Shown here: piece by piece, positions 53,521 to 61,837 of the stretch | Layout of the letters: each line of letters opens with the position of its first letter | How positions within the stretch are numbered: the stretch's first letter is position 1 | Assembly: GCA_033344795.1 (NCBI GenBank) | Contig: JAWPMS010000001.1 | Span: forward strand, 1,736,001-1,800,000 | Direction of reading: 5' to 3' | DNA from: SHLQ01 sp033344795 | GTDB lineage: Bacteria; Actinomycetota; Acidimicrobiia; Acidimicrobiales; SHLQ01 | DNA length: 64,000 bases | The notes under the pieces: model-generated | Database searches by the model: none | The model's input: the letters and a program-made list of their open reading frames with translations, nothing else | What the model was told of the DNA's origin: nothing | Program-made: the position numbers and the translations under genes

Positions 53521-54330
53521 ATGTTCATGATTGGGGACTTCGCCCACCTCGCGCAGTTGTCGACGCGGGTACTGCGGCACTACGACAAGATCGGTCTGCT
53601 CAGGCCAGCTCACGTCGATGATCGATCGGGCTACCGCTTCTACAGCGCTGCGCAGCTCGACGACGTCAACCAGATTGTTGCGCTGCGCGACCTCGGCTTT
53701 GGCCTAGCCGAGATTGGCGAGCTCACTCGAGACCGTGTGCCTGGCAAAGAGCTTCGGGAGATGCTCACCCAGCGGCAGGCCAAAGTGGCCGCCGAACTCG
53801 AAGCAGCGGAAAAGCGGCTTCGAAGGATCGACTCTCGAATCACGCAACTCGAGGAGAATCAACCAGCAGTCCATCTGGTGCCCAAGACGATTCCGGCCAT
53901 GACCGTGTGGACGATGCCGTACCAGACAGCGGGAATCGAAGAGGCGCTCGACGCACTGTCCTGCATGGTGCGCGACATGAGCCTGCACATCGATGACCTG
54001 GAACCGCCCTATGGCCAAGCGAGGTGGACGTCAGAGTTCAACGAGGAGAACTTCGCCATGGAGTTCGCCGTCCCGGTCGACCCACGCCTCGAGGAACCTG
54101 CCGCTCGACTGGGCTTCAAAGAAACGGTGTTGCCCGAGATCACGGCTATTTCCGCGGTGAGGGACAGCGGTCGCAAAGACATACACACGACCAACGCGGC
54201 CATCGGTCGGTGGATCGAGAACGAATCAGCCCATATCTCTGGGCCGACCCGAGAAGTTCTTCTGGCGGATCCCGCCGTAGGTGACGCCGAGCAAGTGGTC
54301 GAGGTGCAAGTGCCGTATCTCACCTCGTAG
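53521..54330 (+). CDS. MerR family regulator with GyrI/BmrR-like effector domain
   Basis: 269 aa. The N-terminal MerR helix-turn-helix is FAHLAQLSTRVLRHYDKIGL with GYRFYSAAQL, followed by a coiled-coil dimer helix (about 75-120). A 150-residue C-terminal domain is like the BmrR/GyrI small-molecule-binding fold, not the short metal-sensing tail with Cys. It therefore probably senses an organic, perhaps cationic, compound rather than a metal ion. It is divergent from the YHS membrane-protein gene, and matching operators lie inside both promoters. Confidence 0.9.
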   Translation: MFMIGDFAHLAQLSTRVLRHYDKIGLLRPAHVDDRSGYRFYSAAQLDDVNQIVALRDLGFGLAEIGELTRDRVPGKELREMLTQRQAKVAAELEAAEKRLRRIDSRITQLEENQPAVHLVPKTIPAMTVWTMPYQTAGIEEALDALSCMVRDMSLHIDDLEPPYGQARWTSEFNEENFAMEFAVPVDPRLEEPAARLGFKETVLPEITAISAVRDSGRKDIHTTNAAIGRWIENESAHISGPTREVLLADPAVGDAEQVVEVQVPYLTS

Positions 54331-54407
54331 TTTCGTCGCGGAGCAGCGGGCCCTGGCAACCGTGTGGTCCGAAGCGCCTTGGCAATGAGTCGATCTCAGG
54401 TGTGCGG

Positions 54408-54866
54408 CTAGGCCGTGGTTTTGCCCTGGGCCGCTGATTCGAGGTTTGCCATGAACGACTGGAATGCCTTCTTCATCTGCCCGTCCATGATCGGTCCGAG
54501 GATCAATGCCAGTGGACCACCCTTGGGTTCATAGTCGTAGCTCATGGTGCATGGCGTTTTGTTGCCGTCGCCAGAAAGCGTCAACGTCATCGTGGCCGAC
54601 TTGATCGGTTGTTTCTCGATGTTGTCGATCACGAGAACCATCTTCTCCTCAGGCACCCACTCCGACACGGTCTCTCTCATCCTCATCTTCCCGTTGGGCA
54701 CAATCTCGGTCTGTCGTTGGGCTCCGACGCCCTCGGTTTGGTCGCCGATCGCGTAGCTGTTCACGATTCCATCGTTCCAGTCGACGATGTTCGGGTAGTC
54801 GGCAAGCACCGCCCACACGCTCGACTGCTGTGCGGACAGGGTTCGTTCTGCTGTAATGCTTCTCAT
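54408..54866 (-). CDS. SRPBCC (START-like) family protein
   Basis: 152 aa. It begins MRSITAERTLSAQQSSVWAV and has the SRPBCC helix-grip pattern: LADYPNIVDWNDGIV, beta strands, and a C-terminal helix GQMKKAFQSFMANLE. Such proteins bind hydrophobic ligands in a deep cavity; the ligand is unknown. The start ATG shares a base with the upstream stop (TGATG), so it is translationally coupled to the YciI-like gene; AAGGA lies upstream. It is the third gene of a WYL-YciI-SRPBCC unit and is convergent with the MerR gene. Confidence 0.85.
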   Translation of the reverse strand: MRSITAERTLSAQQSSVWAVLADYPNIVDWNDGIVNSYAIGDQTEGVGAQRQTEIVPNGKMRMRETVSEWVPEEKMVLVIDNIEKQPIKSATMTLTLSGDGNKTPCTMSYDYEPKGGPLALILGPIMDGQMKKAFQSFMANLESAAQGKTTA

Positions 54867-55174
54867 CAAATTTCCTTTTTGTTGTGTATGGGTAGAGCTT
54901 CGTAGAGGCTGATGCTGTCGACGATTGGACAACCTTCGAGGATCTGCTCAGCGGCGTCGATGTGCGGGGCGCGCACCATCGAGTACCCGCTTGCGGGGTT
55001 GGAAGACAGCGAGAGCTCGATCGTCCTGTCGTTCGTGATCTTGCGGCCAGGGCCGAACGAGCTGCCAAGATCGACGAAGCTCTTGGCGCGTCGTTGAACC
55101 CAGTCGCCCCACTCCGTTGCGACTTCGGGATTGCAGTTGCGGTAACCGTGGTAGATCAGGATGAACTTCTTCAT
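54866..55174 (-). CDS. YciI-like (YCII-related) protein
   Basis: 102 aa. The fold is recognised from MKKFILIYHGYRN, AEQILEGCPIVDS and the end ISLYEALPI. YCII-related proteins are ferredoxin-like dimers of uncertain catalysis, often found with SRPBCC proteins or ECF sigma factors in Actinobacteria. AGGA lies eight bases before the ATG at 55174; an ATG nine bases earlier is an alternative. Its stop overlaps the SRPBCC start by one base. It lies 73 bases downstream of the WYL regulator on the same strand. Confidence 0.8.
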   Translation of the reverse strand: MKKFILIYHGYRNCNPEVATEWGDWVQRRAKSFVDLGSSFGPGRKITNDRTIELSLSSNPASGYSMVRAPHIDAAEQILEGCPIVDSISLYEALPIHNKKEI

Positions 55175-55247
55175 GCCGGGCATCCTGTTGATGCTCGGCG
55201 ACACCCCTATGTCGGTGTTTCGGAAAATCTCTGTCGGATCTTCGCCT

Positions 55248-55946
55248 TCAGGCCCCCAGGATTCCCCGGTTGATGAGTTCTCCCAGCTCGATGCCTGCCG
55301 GGTCGAGTCCACGATCTGGAACACTCCCGTCGAGCATTGTTGCTGTGCGGATCCGATCGAGCCTGAATACTCGAGGGGCCTGACGCAGGCGACAAAATCC
55401 CCACAGATACCAGTACGGCTGAACACCCAACATCGCGACCGGTTCGACGGTGCGCGAGGTGAATTCATCGATCTTGTTGACGTAGCCAATCTCGACCACG
55501 CGTTGCTCCACGATTGCCTGCTCCACCACAGCCAGGGCACGGTGTCCCTGAGCGCCGTGGTCGAACACCCGCACTCGAGCCGCGAGTTCACGGGTGCTCT
55601 CGGCATCGACTTCGCGAAGCACCGCCAGAATCTTCTGAAGCGCCGTGCGACCAGCGTGGGTGAACGGCGTCGACGCGCTCGCAGCCAACGCTGACGCAAC
55701 TGCCGCGACTTCAGCGGCAGACAGATTCAGGGGAGGCAACGTGTGTTGAAGGTCGAGCGCGTATCCGCCCCGGCGTCCTGGTGTCGCATAGATCGGGACA
55801 CCAGCCTGCTGAAGTGCCGATAGATCACGTTCGATGGTCCGCGTGCTGACCTCGAAATGCTCGGCCAATGAACTTGCGCTACGCCACTGGGGCGCCGCCG
55901 CCCGCAATTCCTCCACGAGCGCATACAACCGATCGGTTCGATTCAC
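55248..55946 (-). CDS. HTH-WYL domain transcriptional regulator (YafY/DeoR-like)
   Basis: 232 aa. The N-terminal winged helix (RTDRLYALVEELR, ASSLAEHFEVSTRTIERDL, GRRGGYALD) is followed by a WYL domain whose motif region reads PVAMLGVQPYWYLWGFCRL, including the family's WYL-type strand (here WYLWGFCR) and a later FRLDRI. WYL domains bind nucleic-acid or nucleotide-like ligands in several defence and stress regulators. I use the GTG at 55946 because family proteins begin just before RxxRLxxLxxxL. It probably controls the YciI-SRPBCC genes downstream. Confidence 0.87.
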   Translation of the reverse strand: MNRTDRLYALVEELRAAAPQWRSASSLAEHFEVSTRTIERDLSALQQAGVPIYATPGRRGGYALDLQHTLPPLNLSAAEVAAVASALAASASTPFTHAGRTALQKILAVLREVDAESTRELAARVRVFDHGAQGHRALAVVEQAIVEQRVVEIGYVNKIDEFTSRTVEPVAMLGVQPYWYLWGFCRLRQAPRVFRLDRIRTATMLDGSVPDRGLDPAGIELGELINRGILGA

Positions 55947-56046
55947 CCCACCACACTCGCCACCCGGAGCGGATGAGACAAACTCGCGCAACACGCGATC
56001 GCGTCACACCTGAACCGGCCAATACGAGTTGCGAAGACTCCCGGGG

Positions 56047-56829
56047 CTAATTCGCCCGAGTGATCTCGACGTTGGGGCCGTCGAAACACCAGTGGCCGGC
56101 GATTCGTGTGGCTTCTTCGAGTGGTGCCGGATAGCTCCACGCGATGTCGTTCGTTTGGGTCTCGGAGTGATGCCAATAGACCGTGTCGCCTTTGTGGGGG
56201 CAGTGCGTGGTCGTGTCGGACTTGGTGAACTCGTTGGTCCGTATGTCGGCGGCCGGGATGTAGTGGCGGTTTGGTCCGCCTGTCTCGGATACAACGAACG
56301 AGTTCGTGGTGTCGGCTACGAGATGACCGGCGATCCGGACCTGGTAGTGACGGCTCGTGGGGCGGGCGTCGACCCGATGGTACGGGTCTCGGATGTGCCC
56401 GAAGATCTCATCGTCTTCGTCGAACCACTGGTCGATGCGGCTCCACTCGATGGCCAAATAACCCTCGAGCCAAGATGCGGACTCGATCGGCGTTTCGTAG
56501 CCCCAAACAGCGTTTTCTGCCACCGTGTCGCCGGCACGGATCGTCCAGTACGTGGCGTCGCCCTTGAAAGGACAGTGTGTCGAATGAGCGGTTTGCTCCA
56601 GGAGATCCATCGAGATGTCGTCCCTTGGGAAGTACAGCACGGGGAAGATATTGCTCTCGTGCAGAAGCATCACCCGTTCGGAATCGACGATCGTCTGGCC
56701 GGCGAGGACCGCACGAATGCGTCGTGGAAAAGAAATAAACAAGAGTTGGTGCTGCGGTCCGTCGAATACGTAGTTCGTGGTGGTGGGTGCACCGGCGGCG
56801 AGTGGGCCGGTTCCAAGGGTCAAAGTCAC
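56047..56829 (-). CDS. Tandem DUF427 domain protein
   Basis: 260 aa made of two DUF427 copies. The first (about residues 35-125) has RRIRAVLAGQTIVDSERVML and STHCPFKGDATYWTI; the second (about 160-250) has YQVRIAGHLVADTTNSFVV and TTHCPHKGDTVYWHH. The conserved HCPxKG and YW motifs are intact in both. The biochemical role is unknown. The gene starts at GTG with GAGAGGA upstream and follows the DoxX gene by 24 bases, so both are probably transcribed from the promoter facing the MarR gene. Confidence 0.88.
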   Translation of the reverse strand: MTLTLGTGPLAAGAPTTTNYVFDGPQHQLLFISFPRRIRAVLAGQTIVDSERVMLLHESNIFPVLYFPRDDISMDLLEQTAHSTHCPFKGDATYWTIRAGDTVAENAVWGYETPIESASWLEGYLAIEWSRIDQWFDEDDEIFGHIRDPYHRVDARPTSRHYQVRIAGHLVADTTNSFVVSETGGPNRHYIPAADIRTNEFTKSDTTTHCPHKGDTVYWHHSETQTNDIAWSYPAPLEEATRIAGHWCFDGPNVEITRAN

Positions 56830-56853
56830 GGGAGCTTCCTCTCAGAGGTGGGT

Positions 56854-57207
56854 TCAGTTTGCGTTGATTGCGATGATGTAGAGCACGGCAGCTGTGCCGA
56901 CGACGATGGCGGGGATGATCTCGAATCGGTCGCGGGCGCGGATGTGTAGGCCGGCTGCACCGATCATCATGAGAACGACGCCCACCGCAGCTGCGGTCCC
57001 GAGCCACTCCAGGTCGGTAACAATCGCACCGATGAGCACGCCGGCCCCGGCCGACACCTCAGTGATGCCGAGCGGGATCAGGATCTTGTCGTACCCGAGA
57101 CGTTCGGCTTGTTCGATTCCGTCTTTGTTCCCGGACAGCTTCAGGCCGCCGATCCCGAACATTGCGAGAACGAGTATCCCAGTGGTGATCCATTCAAGTG
57201 CTGACAT
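56854..57207 (-). CDS. DoxX family membrane protein
   Basis: 117 aa with four hydrophobic helices: EWITTGILVLAMFGIGGLKL, IPLGITEVSAGAGVLIG, AAAVGVVLMMIGAAGLHI and IPAIVVGTAAVLYIIAI. The size and GLKL...LGYDKILIPLGI pattern match the DoxX-like family, often associated with redox stress or quinone systems. GGAGG lies five bases before the ATG at 57207, which rules out the longer open frame. It is divergent from the MarR gene, with 151 bases between starts, and is the first gene of a DoxX-DUF427 unit. Confidence 0.87.
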   Translation of the reverse strand: MSALEWITTGILVLAMFGIGGLKLSGNKDGIEQAERLGYDKILIPLGITEVSAGAGVLIGAIVTDLEWLGTAAAVGVVLMMIGAAGLHIRARDRFEIIPAIVVGTAAVLYIIAINAN

Positions 57208-57280
57208 GTTGACCTCCGAGGTCGTGTCGGGGCGTGCGAGTTGCGGACGCTGCGCCGTGAGTTCATCATGCCAGTCAATA

Positions 57281-57295
57281 GTTGAATTACACAAC
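57281..57295. promoter_or_regulatory. Possible MarR operator GTTG-N7-CAAC
   Basis: A short inverted repeat in an A/T-rich patch between the divergent DoxX and MarR genes. The arms are only four bases, so this is a weak call based mainly on its position. Confidence 0.35.
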
Positions 57296-57358
57296 CTTTT
57301 GTGGATCCAATGATGATTTCGATCAACGGCTATCGCTGCACTTGGGTAACATGACCAC

Positions 57359-57823
57359 ATGGCGAATGACTCAGCCCAAGCCTCAGCGGCGGCCGATCTG
57401 GTCGAAACCCTTTACACGGTGATGCCCATTGTGGTCGGTCACGTCAGCGACCGTCTCGAGGATTTCGGCATGACCCACACCGATTATTGGGCCCTGCGAA
57501 GCGTCGACGGTCCAATGCCGATGAAGGATCTCGCCCAATGCATGGACATCGATCCGTCCTACGTCACGCTGCTTGCTGACCGCCTCGAGGAACTCGGGCT
57601 CATCGAGCGGCAGCCGCACCCGACCGACCGTCGGGTGAAGAATCTGGTTCTGACAGCCAAGGGCAAACGATTCAAGAAGACGATCCCCGAGAAAATTTGG
57701 GATGGCCCGAATACGTTCTCTGCTCTGAGCGATGCCGAACGAAATCACCTCAAAGTCTTGCTCGCGAAAGTTGTTGCCAGTCATGGCGACGGTGACGTGG
57801 CAGCGCTGCCCGAATCCGCGTGA
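57359..57823 (+). CDS. MarR family transcriptional regulator
   Basis: 154 aa. The winged-helix core reads MPMKDLAQCMDIDPSYVTLL with ADRLEELGLIERQPHPTDRR, the DxRxK-type wing of MarR proteins. It starts at the ATG at 57359. It is convergent with the lipoprotein gene (five bases apart) and divergent from the DoxX-DUF427 unit, which it probably represses. Its ligand is not predictable; the linked DoxX suggests oxidants or phenolic compounds (inference). Confidence 0.9.
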   Translation: MANDSAQASAAADLVETLYTVMPIVVGHVSDRLEDFGMTHTDYWALRSVDGPMPMKDLAQCMDIDPSYVTLLADRLEELGLIERQPHPTDRRVKNLVLTAKGKRFKKTIPEKIWDGPNTFSALSDAERNHLKVLLAKVVASHGDGDVAALPESA

Positions 57824-57828
57824 CCTTG

Positions 57829-58425
57829 CTAGTCGAAGCGTGCCGGCTCGAGTGCGACGCCCACGATGTAGGTGTATGCATCGGCGATGAGCTGTAGGGC
57901 CACGTCGGCCTCAGCGGTCGTTTCGGGGACGTAGAGCATGACGACGCCATCCCAGAAGTTGTCGCGCACGACGAACGGGTGAAGCTCTCCCCACTTCTTT
58001 TCGTCGACTTCGAGGGCTCGCTCGACGGGCAACCACAAATGCAAGCTGCCGTCGGGGTGGAAGTGGCCAAATTCCCGGCCACCAGGGAGGACCTCAGGTC
58101 TTGCCAGTTCGAGGTCATCGGAGAGTAGGAGGCCTCGAGCGCCGGGTAGCGACAACGATGACGGTCCCTCGTCGATTCCGGGAATGGAGAACACACGGCT
58201 TCGTAGCGCGTCGTCTACATCCGGAACGGGCACTGCATCGGTCTGAATATGAGGCACGCTGCCCGTTGTCTGTCTGCGAGGACCCTCCCGAACCGGTAGA
58301 GCCGCATGATCGGTGGAGGCGGAGCTTGTTTCGTTTGCGGCTTGTGGCGGGTCGCTACTACAAGCGGACGCCAACAGCACAAGAACGAGTGCCACACATC
58401 GCGCGTGAGTCAGTGAGATTGTCAT
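57829..58425 (-). CDS. Lipoprotein with luciferase-like (DUF5519) domain
   Basis: 198 aa. A lipoprotein signal (VALVLVLLASACSSD, lipobox LASAC) is followed by a 50-residue disordered linker. A C-terminal domain has GGREFGHFHPDGSLHLWLP and VVMLYVP motifs, typical of the DUF5519 'luciferase' family, which is named from eukaryotic luciferase-like proteins and has no proven reaction here. The ATG overlaps the stop of the upstream TetR gene (ATGA), so the two are translationally coupled. Confidence 0.82.
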   Translation of the reverse strand: MTISLTHARCVALVLVLLASACSSDPPQAANETSSASTDHAALPVREGPRRQTTGSVPHIQTDAVPVPDVDDALRSRVFSIPGIDEGPSSLSLPGARGLLLSDDLELARPEVLPGGREFGHFHPDGSLHLWLPVERALEVDEKKWGELHPFVVRDNFWDGVVMLYVPETTAEADVALQLIADAYTYIVGVALEPARFD

Positions 58426-59003
58426 GTGCAAGAGGCCAGGAATCGGTGGACCGTGCGGGCGATCACGTCGTCGGTGATGCGCTCCTGGAGCATGACGTGT
58501 TGGTGAAAGAGGGGGCCGGCGAGCGAGGCACTGGACTCCGCGATGTCGAGCGAAGCGGGCAGCTCCCCTCGACCGATGCCGGCGGTGAGGATGTCGTGGA
58601 CCTGTTGGAGCACGCCATTCACGAAACGTTGCTGGGCCGCGACGAACGTTCGATCGTGGTTCGCGTAGGTGAGGAGTGCAGCGAAGATTTGACGGAAGGG
58701 GCGCTTGGTCATCCGCGTGCGGAGGTTGGTCAGTGCCGTGGTGAGGTCGGCAGCCAGATCATCGGTGACAACCGTCGGCGCATGTGGTGAGACCACCGTG
58801 TTGACGGTGTCGAGCAGCAGGCTCGACTGGTCTGGCCAATGGCGATAGATCGTGGTGCGTGCAACGCCGGTCTCCTGCGCGATACGTGAAGCTGTGACTT
58901 CGTTGGCACCATGCTCGGCGAGTAGTTCGACGGCTGAGCGAAGGATGATCTGGCGCACCCTGGTGGTTCGCGGATTCTCGCCTTCTTGCGTCAGTGCATT
59001 CAC
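58422..59003 (-). CDS. TetR/AcrR family regulator (first)
   Basis: 193 aa, starting at GTG with GGAG eight bases upstream. The N-terminal helix-turn-helix is IAQETGVARTTIYRHWPDQS, and a helical ligand domain fills the rest. It is divergent from the MoaF-like gene, and a 14-bp palindrome between them is the probable operator. The lipoprotein gene follows in the same unit. It is likely to repress both directions; its inducer is unknown. Confidence 0.9.
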   Translation of the reverse strand: MNALTQEGENPRTTRVRQIILRSAVELLAEHGANEVTASRIAQETGVARTTIYRHWPDQSSLLLDTVNTVVSPHAPTVVTDDLAADLTTALTNLRTRMTKRPFRQIFAALLTYANHDRTFVAAQQRFVNGVLQQVHDILTAGIGRGELPASLDIAESSASLAGPLFHQHVMLQERITDDVIARTVHRFLASCT

Positions 59004-59047
59004 GATCGGTTCTCCGCTTGCCGCGTTGTCATCTTAGACTACCGTCA

Positions 59048-59061
59048 GTAGCTTAAGCTAC
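59048..59061. promoter_or_regulatory. TetR operator candidate GTAGCTTAAGCTAC
   Basis: Perfect 14-bp palindrome between the divergent TetR and MoaF-like genes. A second, shorter palindrome TAGCGCTA follows at 59068-59075 and repeats the TAGC half-site, so two dimers may bind. Confidence 0.65.
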
Positions 59062-59117
59062 AACATGTAGCGCTATGGGTCCTGCGGGCACAGGATCTCT
59101 TCACCAAGGAGAATCAC

Positions 59118-59438
59118 GTGACTCAATCCGATCCGATCGCTCGCTTCGATGGCAAGACCATCAGCTACACCTATGACAACGGCTGGGACTTCAGCAATAC
59201 GTTCGACGGTGCTATTCGGGTCACCAACACGCCGCGCCGTGGTGAACTTCGCGAACCCGTGCAGATACGCGAGCTCCGCCCGAACCTCTACCTCGTCTCC
59301 TGGGTCGACGGAGAGATGGGCTTGCTCGCCCAGATCATCGACCTGGAAAACGGCACCGTGATGGCGGCGATCCCATCTGAAGATGACGCCAATCGCACCG
59401 AGATCATCGGCGCCACGATCTCCAGCTTCGACGGCTGA
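59118..59438 (+). CDS. MoaF-like small beta-barrel protein
   Basis: 106 aa, starting at GTG with AAGGAG six bases upstream. The text GKTISYTYDNGWDFSNTFDG and LRPNLYLVSWVDGEMGLLAQ matches MoaF/adenylosuccinate-lyase-adjacent lipocalin-like domains, small single-domain barrels that bind unknown ligands. It is the first gene opposite the TetR operator and is followed 59 bases later by the CDGSH-glutamate-synthase gene, probably on one transcript. Confidence 0.75.
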   Translation: MTQSDPIARFDGKTISYTYDNGWDFSNTFDGAIRVTNTPRRGELREPVQIRELRPNLYLVSWVDGEMGLLAQIIDLENGTVMAAIPSEDDANRTEIIGATISSFDG

Positions 59439-59497
59439 CCTTCTCAGGCAACTCTCGATAACGCCCCGACACCCACAAGAGAACACAGAGAAACCCC

Positions 59498-61057
59498 ATG
59501 TCTGAACCAATCATCGCTGACAACTCACCGAAGGCCGTCGACGTCAAGGCAGGCGAGGAGTATCACTGGTGTGCGTGTGGGCAATCGAAGAACCAGCCGT
59601 TCTGCGACGGTTCGCACGTTGGAACTGACTTCACGCCCGTCGCATTCACGCCGGACGCAGACGGCGAGGCGTACCTGTGTGCTTGCAAGCGCACGGGCAA
59701 CGCGCCGTACTGTGATGGCACACACACTCAGTTCACGGCCGATCAAGTAGGCACAGACGGTACTGAGGGAGACCCGGTCGAAACAGCGGTCGCCGTGGGC
59801 GACGCTGGCACACCTGTGGCCCGAGCCACCCCCGAAGAGCCAACCGTGGCATTCATCCACGAACTCGCACGCGACGGACTGTCGAAGGTTGGTCACCACG
59901 GGCCGATGACCTCGATGGGAGTTCCCCGGAAAGACCTTCCTCACTGGGACGACCTGCAGATCATGGCCGCGCAGATGGCGACCAAACCGTTGCTCGATGA
60001 CGTCGACGTCGCCACCGAGCTGATCGTTGGCCCGGAAGCTGACAAGCCGCTCCGGCTCGAGATCCCGTTGTTCGTCTCCGACATGAGCTTTGGCGCGTTG
60101 TCTGAAGAAGCAAAGGTGTCGCTGGCCAGAGGAGCTGAGCTTGCCGGAACCGGCATCTGCTCCGGCGAGGGAGGAATGCTCCCCGAGGAACAGGCGGCCA
60201 ACAGTCGCTACTTCTACGAGCTAGCCAGCGCGAAATTCGGCTATCGAGAAGAGCTCCTCCCACTCGTGCAGGCGTTCCACTTCAAGGGCGGGCAGGGTGC
60301 CAAAACTGGAACCGGAGGTCATCTTCCCGGGTCGAAGAACATCGGCAAGATCTCTGAAGTTCGCCAAATTCCGGAAGGTGAACCGGCCATCTCACCGTCG
60401 ACCTTCACCGACCTCGACTCCGTCGACGACTTTCGTCGCTTTGGTGATCGTGTCCGCGAGGTCACGGGAGGCATCCCGATCGGCATGAAGTTGAGTGCCA
60501 ACCACATCGAAGCCGACATGGGGTTCGCCCTTGACGCCGGCGTCGACTACATCGTTCTTGACGGTCGGGGAGGTGGCACTGGGGCTGCTCCCGCCATGTT
60601 CCGCGATCACATCAGTGTTCCCACCATCCCGGCCCTCGCTCGTGCGCGCCGCTTCCTCGACGAACGGGGCGCAAGCGGACGTGTCACGCTCATCATCACG
60701 GGCGGTCTGCGGGTGCCGATCGATTTTGTCAAAGCGATGGCTCTCGGGGCGGACGGTGTCGCGGTGTCGAACTCGGCCATGCAGGCCGTTGGTTGTGTAG
60801 CTGCACGCATGTGCAACTCGAACAACTGCCCGGCAGGTATCGCCACACAGAAACCCGAACTACGGGCTCGCCTCGACGTCGAAGCTGCAAGTCAACGCCT
60901 GGCCACCTTCTTTGGGGCGTCGACGGAACTCATGGAAGTCATGGCGCGCGCATGCGGCCATGACCACCTCGGCAAGTTCACCAAGAACGATCTCGCCACG
61001 TGGGATGACAAGATGGCCAAACTCACGGGCGTCAGGTACTCCGGTTTCGAGCTATAG
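59498..61057 (+). CDS. CDGSH iron-sulfur / FMN-binding glutamate-synthase-like fusion protein
   Basis: 519 aa. Two CDGSH [2Fe-2S] motifs open the protein: Cys25-x-Cys27...Cys36-Asp-Gly-Ser-His40 and Cys61-x-Cys63...Cys72-Asp-Gly-Thr-His76. They are followed by a GltB-type FMN barrel (SGEGGMLPEEQAANSRYFY, FHFKGGQGAKTGTGGHLPG, VLDGRGGGTGAAPAMF). A Cys-rich GCVAARMCNSNNCPAGIAT stretch matches the 3Fe-4S loop of glutamate synthase. There is no amidotransferase domain, so it is not a full glutamate synthase; an FMN oxidoreductase fed by the CDGSH clusters is likely (inference). It lies downstream of the MoaF-like gene. Confidence 0.9.
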   Translation: MSEPIIADNSPKAVDVKAGEEYHWCACGQSKNQPFCDGSHVGTDFTPVAFTPDADGEAYLCACKRTGNAPYCDGTHTQFTADQVGTDGTEGDPVETAVAVGDAGTPVARATPEEPTVAFIHELARDGLSKVGHHGPMTSMGVPRKDLPHWDDLQIMAAQMATKPLLDDVDVATELIVGPEADKPLRLEIPLFVSDMSFGALSEEAKVSLARGAELAGTGICSGEGGMLPEEQAANSRYFYELASAKFGYREELLPLVQAFHFKGGQGAKTGTGGHLPGSKNIGKISEVRQIPEGEPAISPSTFTDLDSVDDFRRFGDRVREVTGGIPIGMKLSANHIEADMGFALDAGVDYIVLDGRGGGTGAAPAMFRDHISVPTIPALARARRFLDERGASGRVTLIITGGLRVPIDFVKAMALGADGVAVSNSAMQAVGCVAARMCNSNNCPAGIATQKPELRARLDVEAASQRLATFFGASTELMEVMARACGHDHLGKFTKNDLATWDDKMAKLTGVRYSGFEL

Positions 61058-61090
61058 CAGCGTGGTGCTCTCTGATGGGTTGTGGCCTCG

Positions 61091-61762
61091 TTATTGGGCT
61101 GCTCGCTCGAGACCATCGAGGATGAGTGAGAGGCCGAACTCGAACTCGTTGCCGAAGTCGTAGCCCGGTTTGAGCACGTGTTCGGTGGTGAGCTCGAGCA
61201 GGTTTTCGTACTGCCCGACGCCGAAGTGTTCGGTGATTGCCTCGGCGAGTTCGGCCATGTCGTCGCCGCCAGTCGCAGGCAAGTTGGCTTCTTGCATGGC
61301 GAAGCCGTAGATGTATGAGTCGACGAGTGCGTAGGCGTGCGCGGTCATCTCGATCGAGAACCCGCCACGGCGAAAACAACCGAGTACTGCGTCGTGATGC
61401 CCGAGTGTCGCTGGCCCCGGATTGGTCCGAGATTCCATGAGCGGCGCGGCCCATGGGTGTCGAGCGAGGACCGTTCGCGCTGAGCATGCCCGCTGACGCA
61501 TTGCTTCTTTCCAGTCGATATCGGTCGGTGGAAGCTCGATCTCGGTGAAGATCAGATCGACCATTCCATCGATGATCGCTTCCTTGTTCGGCACGTGGTG
61601 GTAGATGGTCATCGGCTTGACGTCGATGGCGGTTGCGAGCTTGCGAATGGTGAACGCGTCCATCCCAACGTCGTCCGCCAGCGCAATGGCACCTTCGAGC
61701 ACTCGGTCTCGCGTCAGGGGGGCTCGACTCGAAGTTGCCTCGGCTGTCTTCGGCGGTGTCAT
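61091..61762 (-). CDS. TetR family regulator (second, TetR_C type)
   Basis: 223 aa. The helix-turn-helix is FTIRKLATAIDVKPMTIYHH with VPNKEAIIDGMVD; the C-terminal part resembles the TetR_C domain of true TetR-like repressors. The ATG at 61762 has GGAGG nine bases upstream, so the long open frame beyond it is not used. It is divergent from the ADH gene. Two copies of an 11-bp near-palindrome between them are probable operators. Confidence 0.9.
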   Translation of the reverse strand: MTPPKTAEATSSRAPLTRDRVLEGAIALADDVGMDAFTIRKLATAIDVKPMTIYHHVPNKEAIIDGMVDLIFTEIELPPTDIDWKEAMRQRACSARTVLARHPWAAPLMESRTNPGPATLGHHDAVLGCFRRGGFSIEMTAHAYALVDSYIYGFAMQEANLPATGGDDMAELAEAITEHFGVGQYENLLELTTEHVLKPGYDFGNEFEFGLSLILDGLERAAQ

Positions 61763-61793
61763 TGGGCACGTCCTCCGGTTTCTGCTTGACATA

Positions 61794-61837
61794 GTACTTA
61801 GTACGGGTATCGTAACACAACAGGTCGTACTAAGTAC
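61794..61837. promoter_or_regulatory. Twin TetR operators GTACTTAGTAC and GTACTAAGTAC
   Basis: Two palindromes, each GTACT-N-AGTAC, lie at 61794-61804 and 61827-61837, 33 bp centre to centre (about three turns), between the TetR gene and the divergent ADH gene. Confidence 0.75.
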
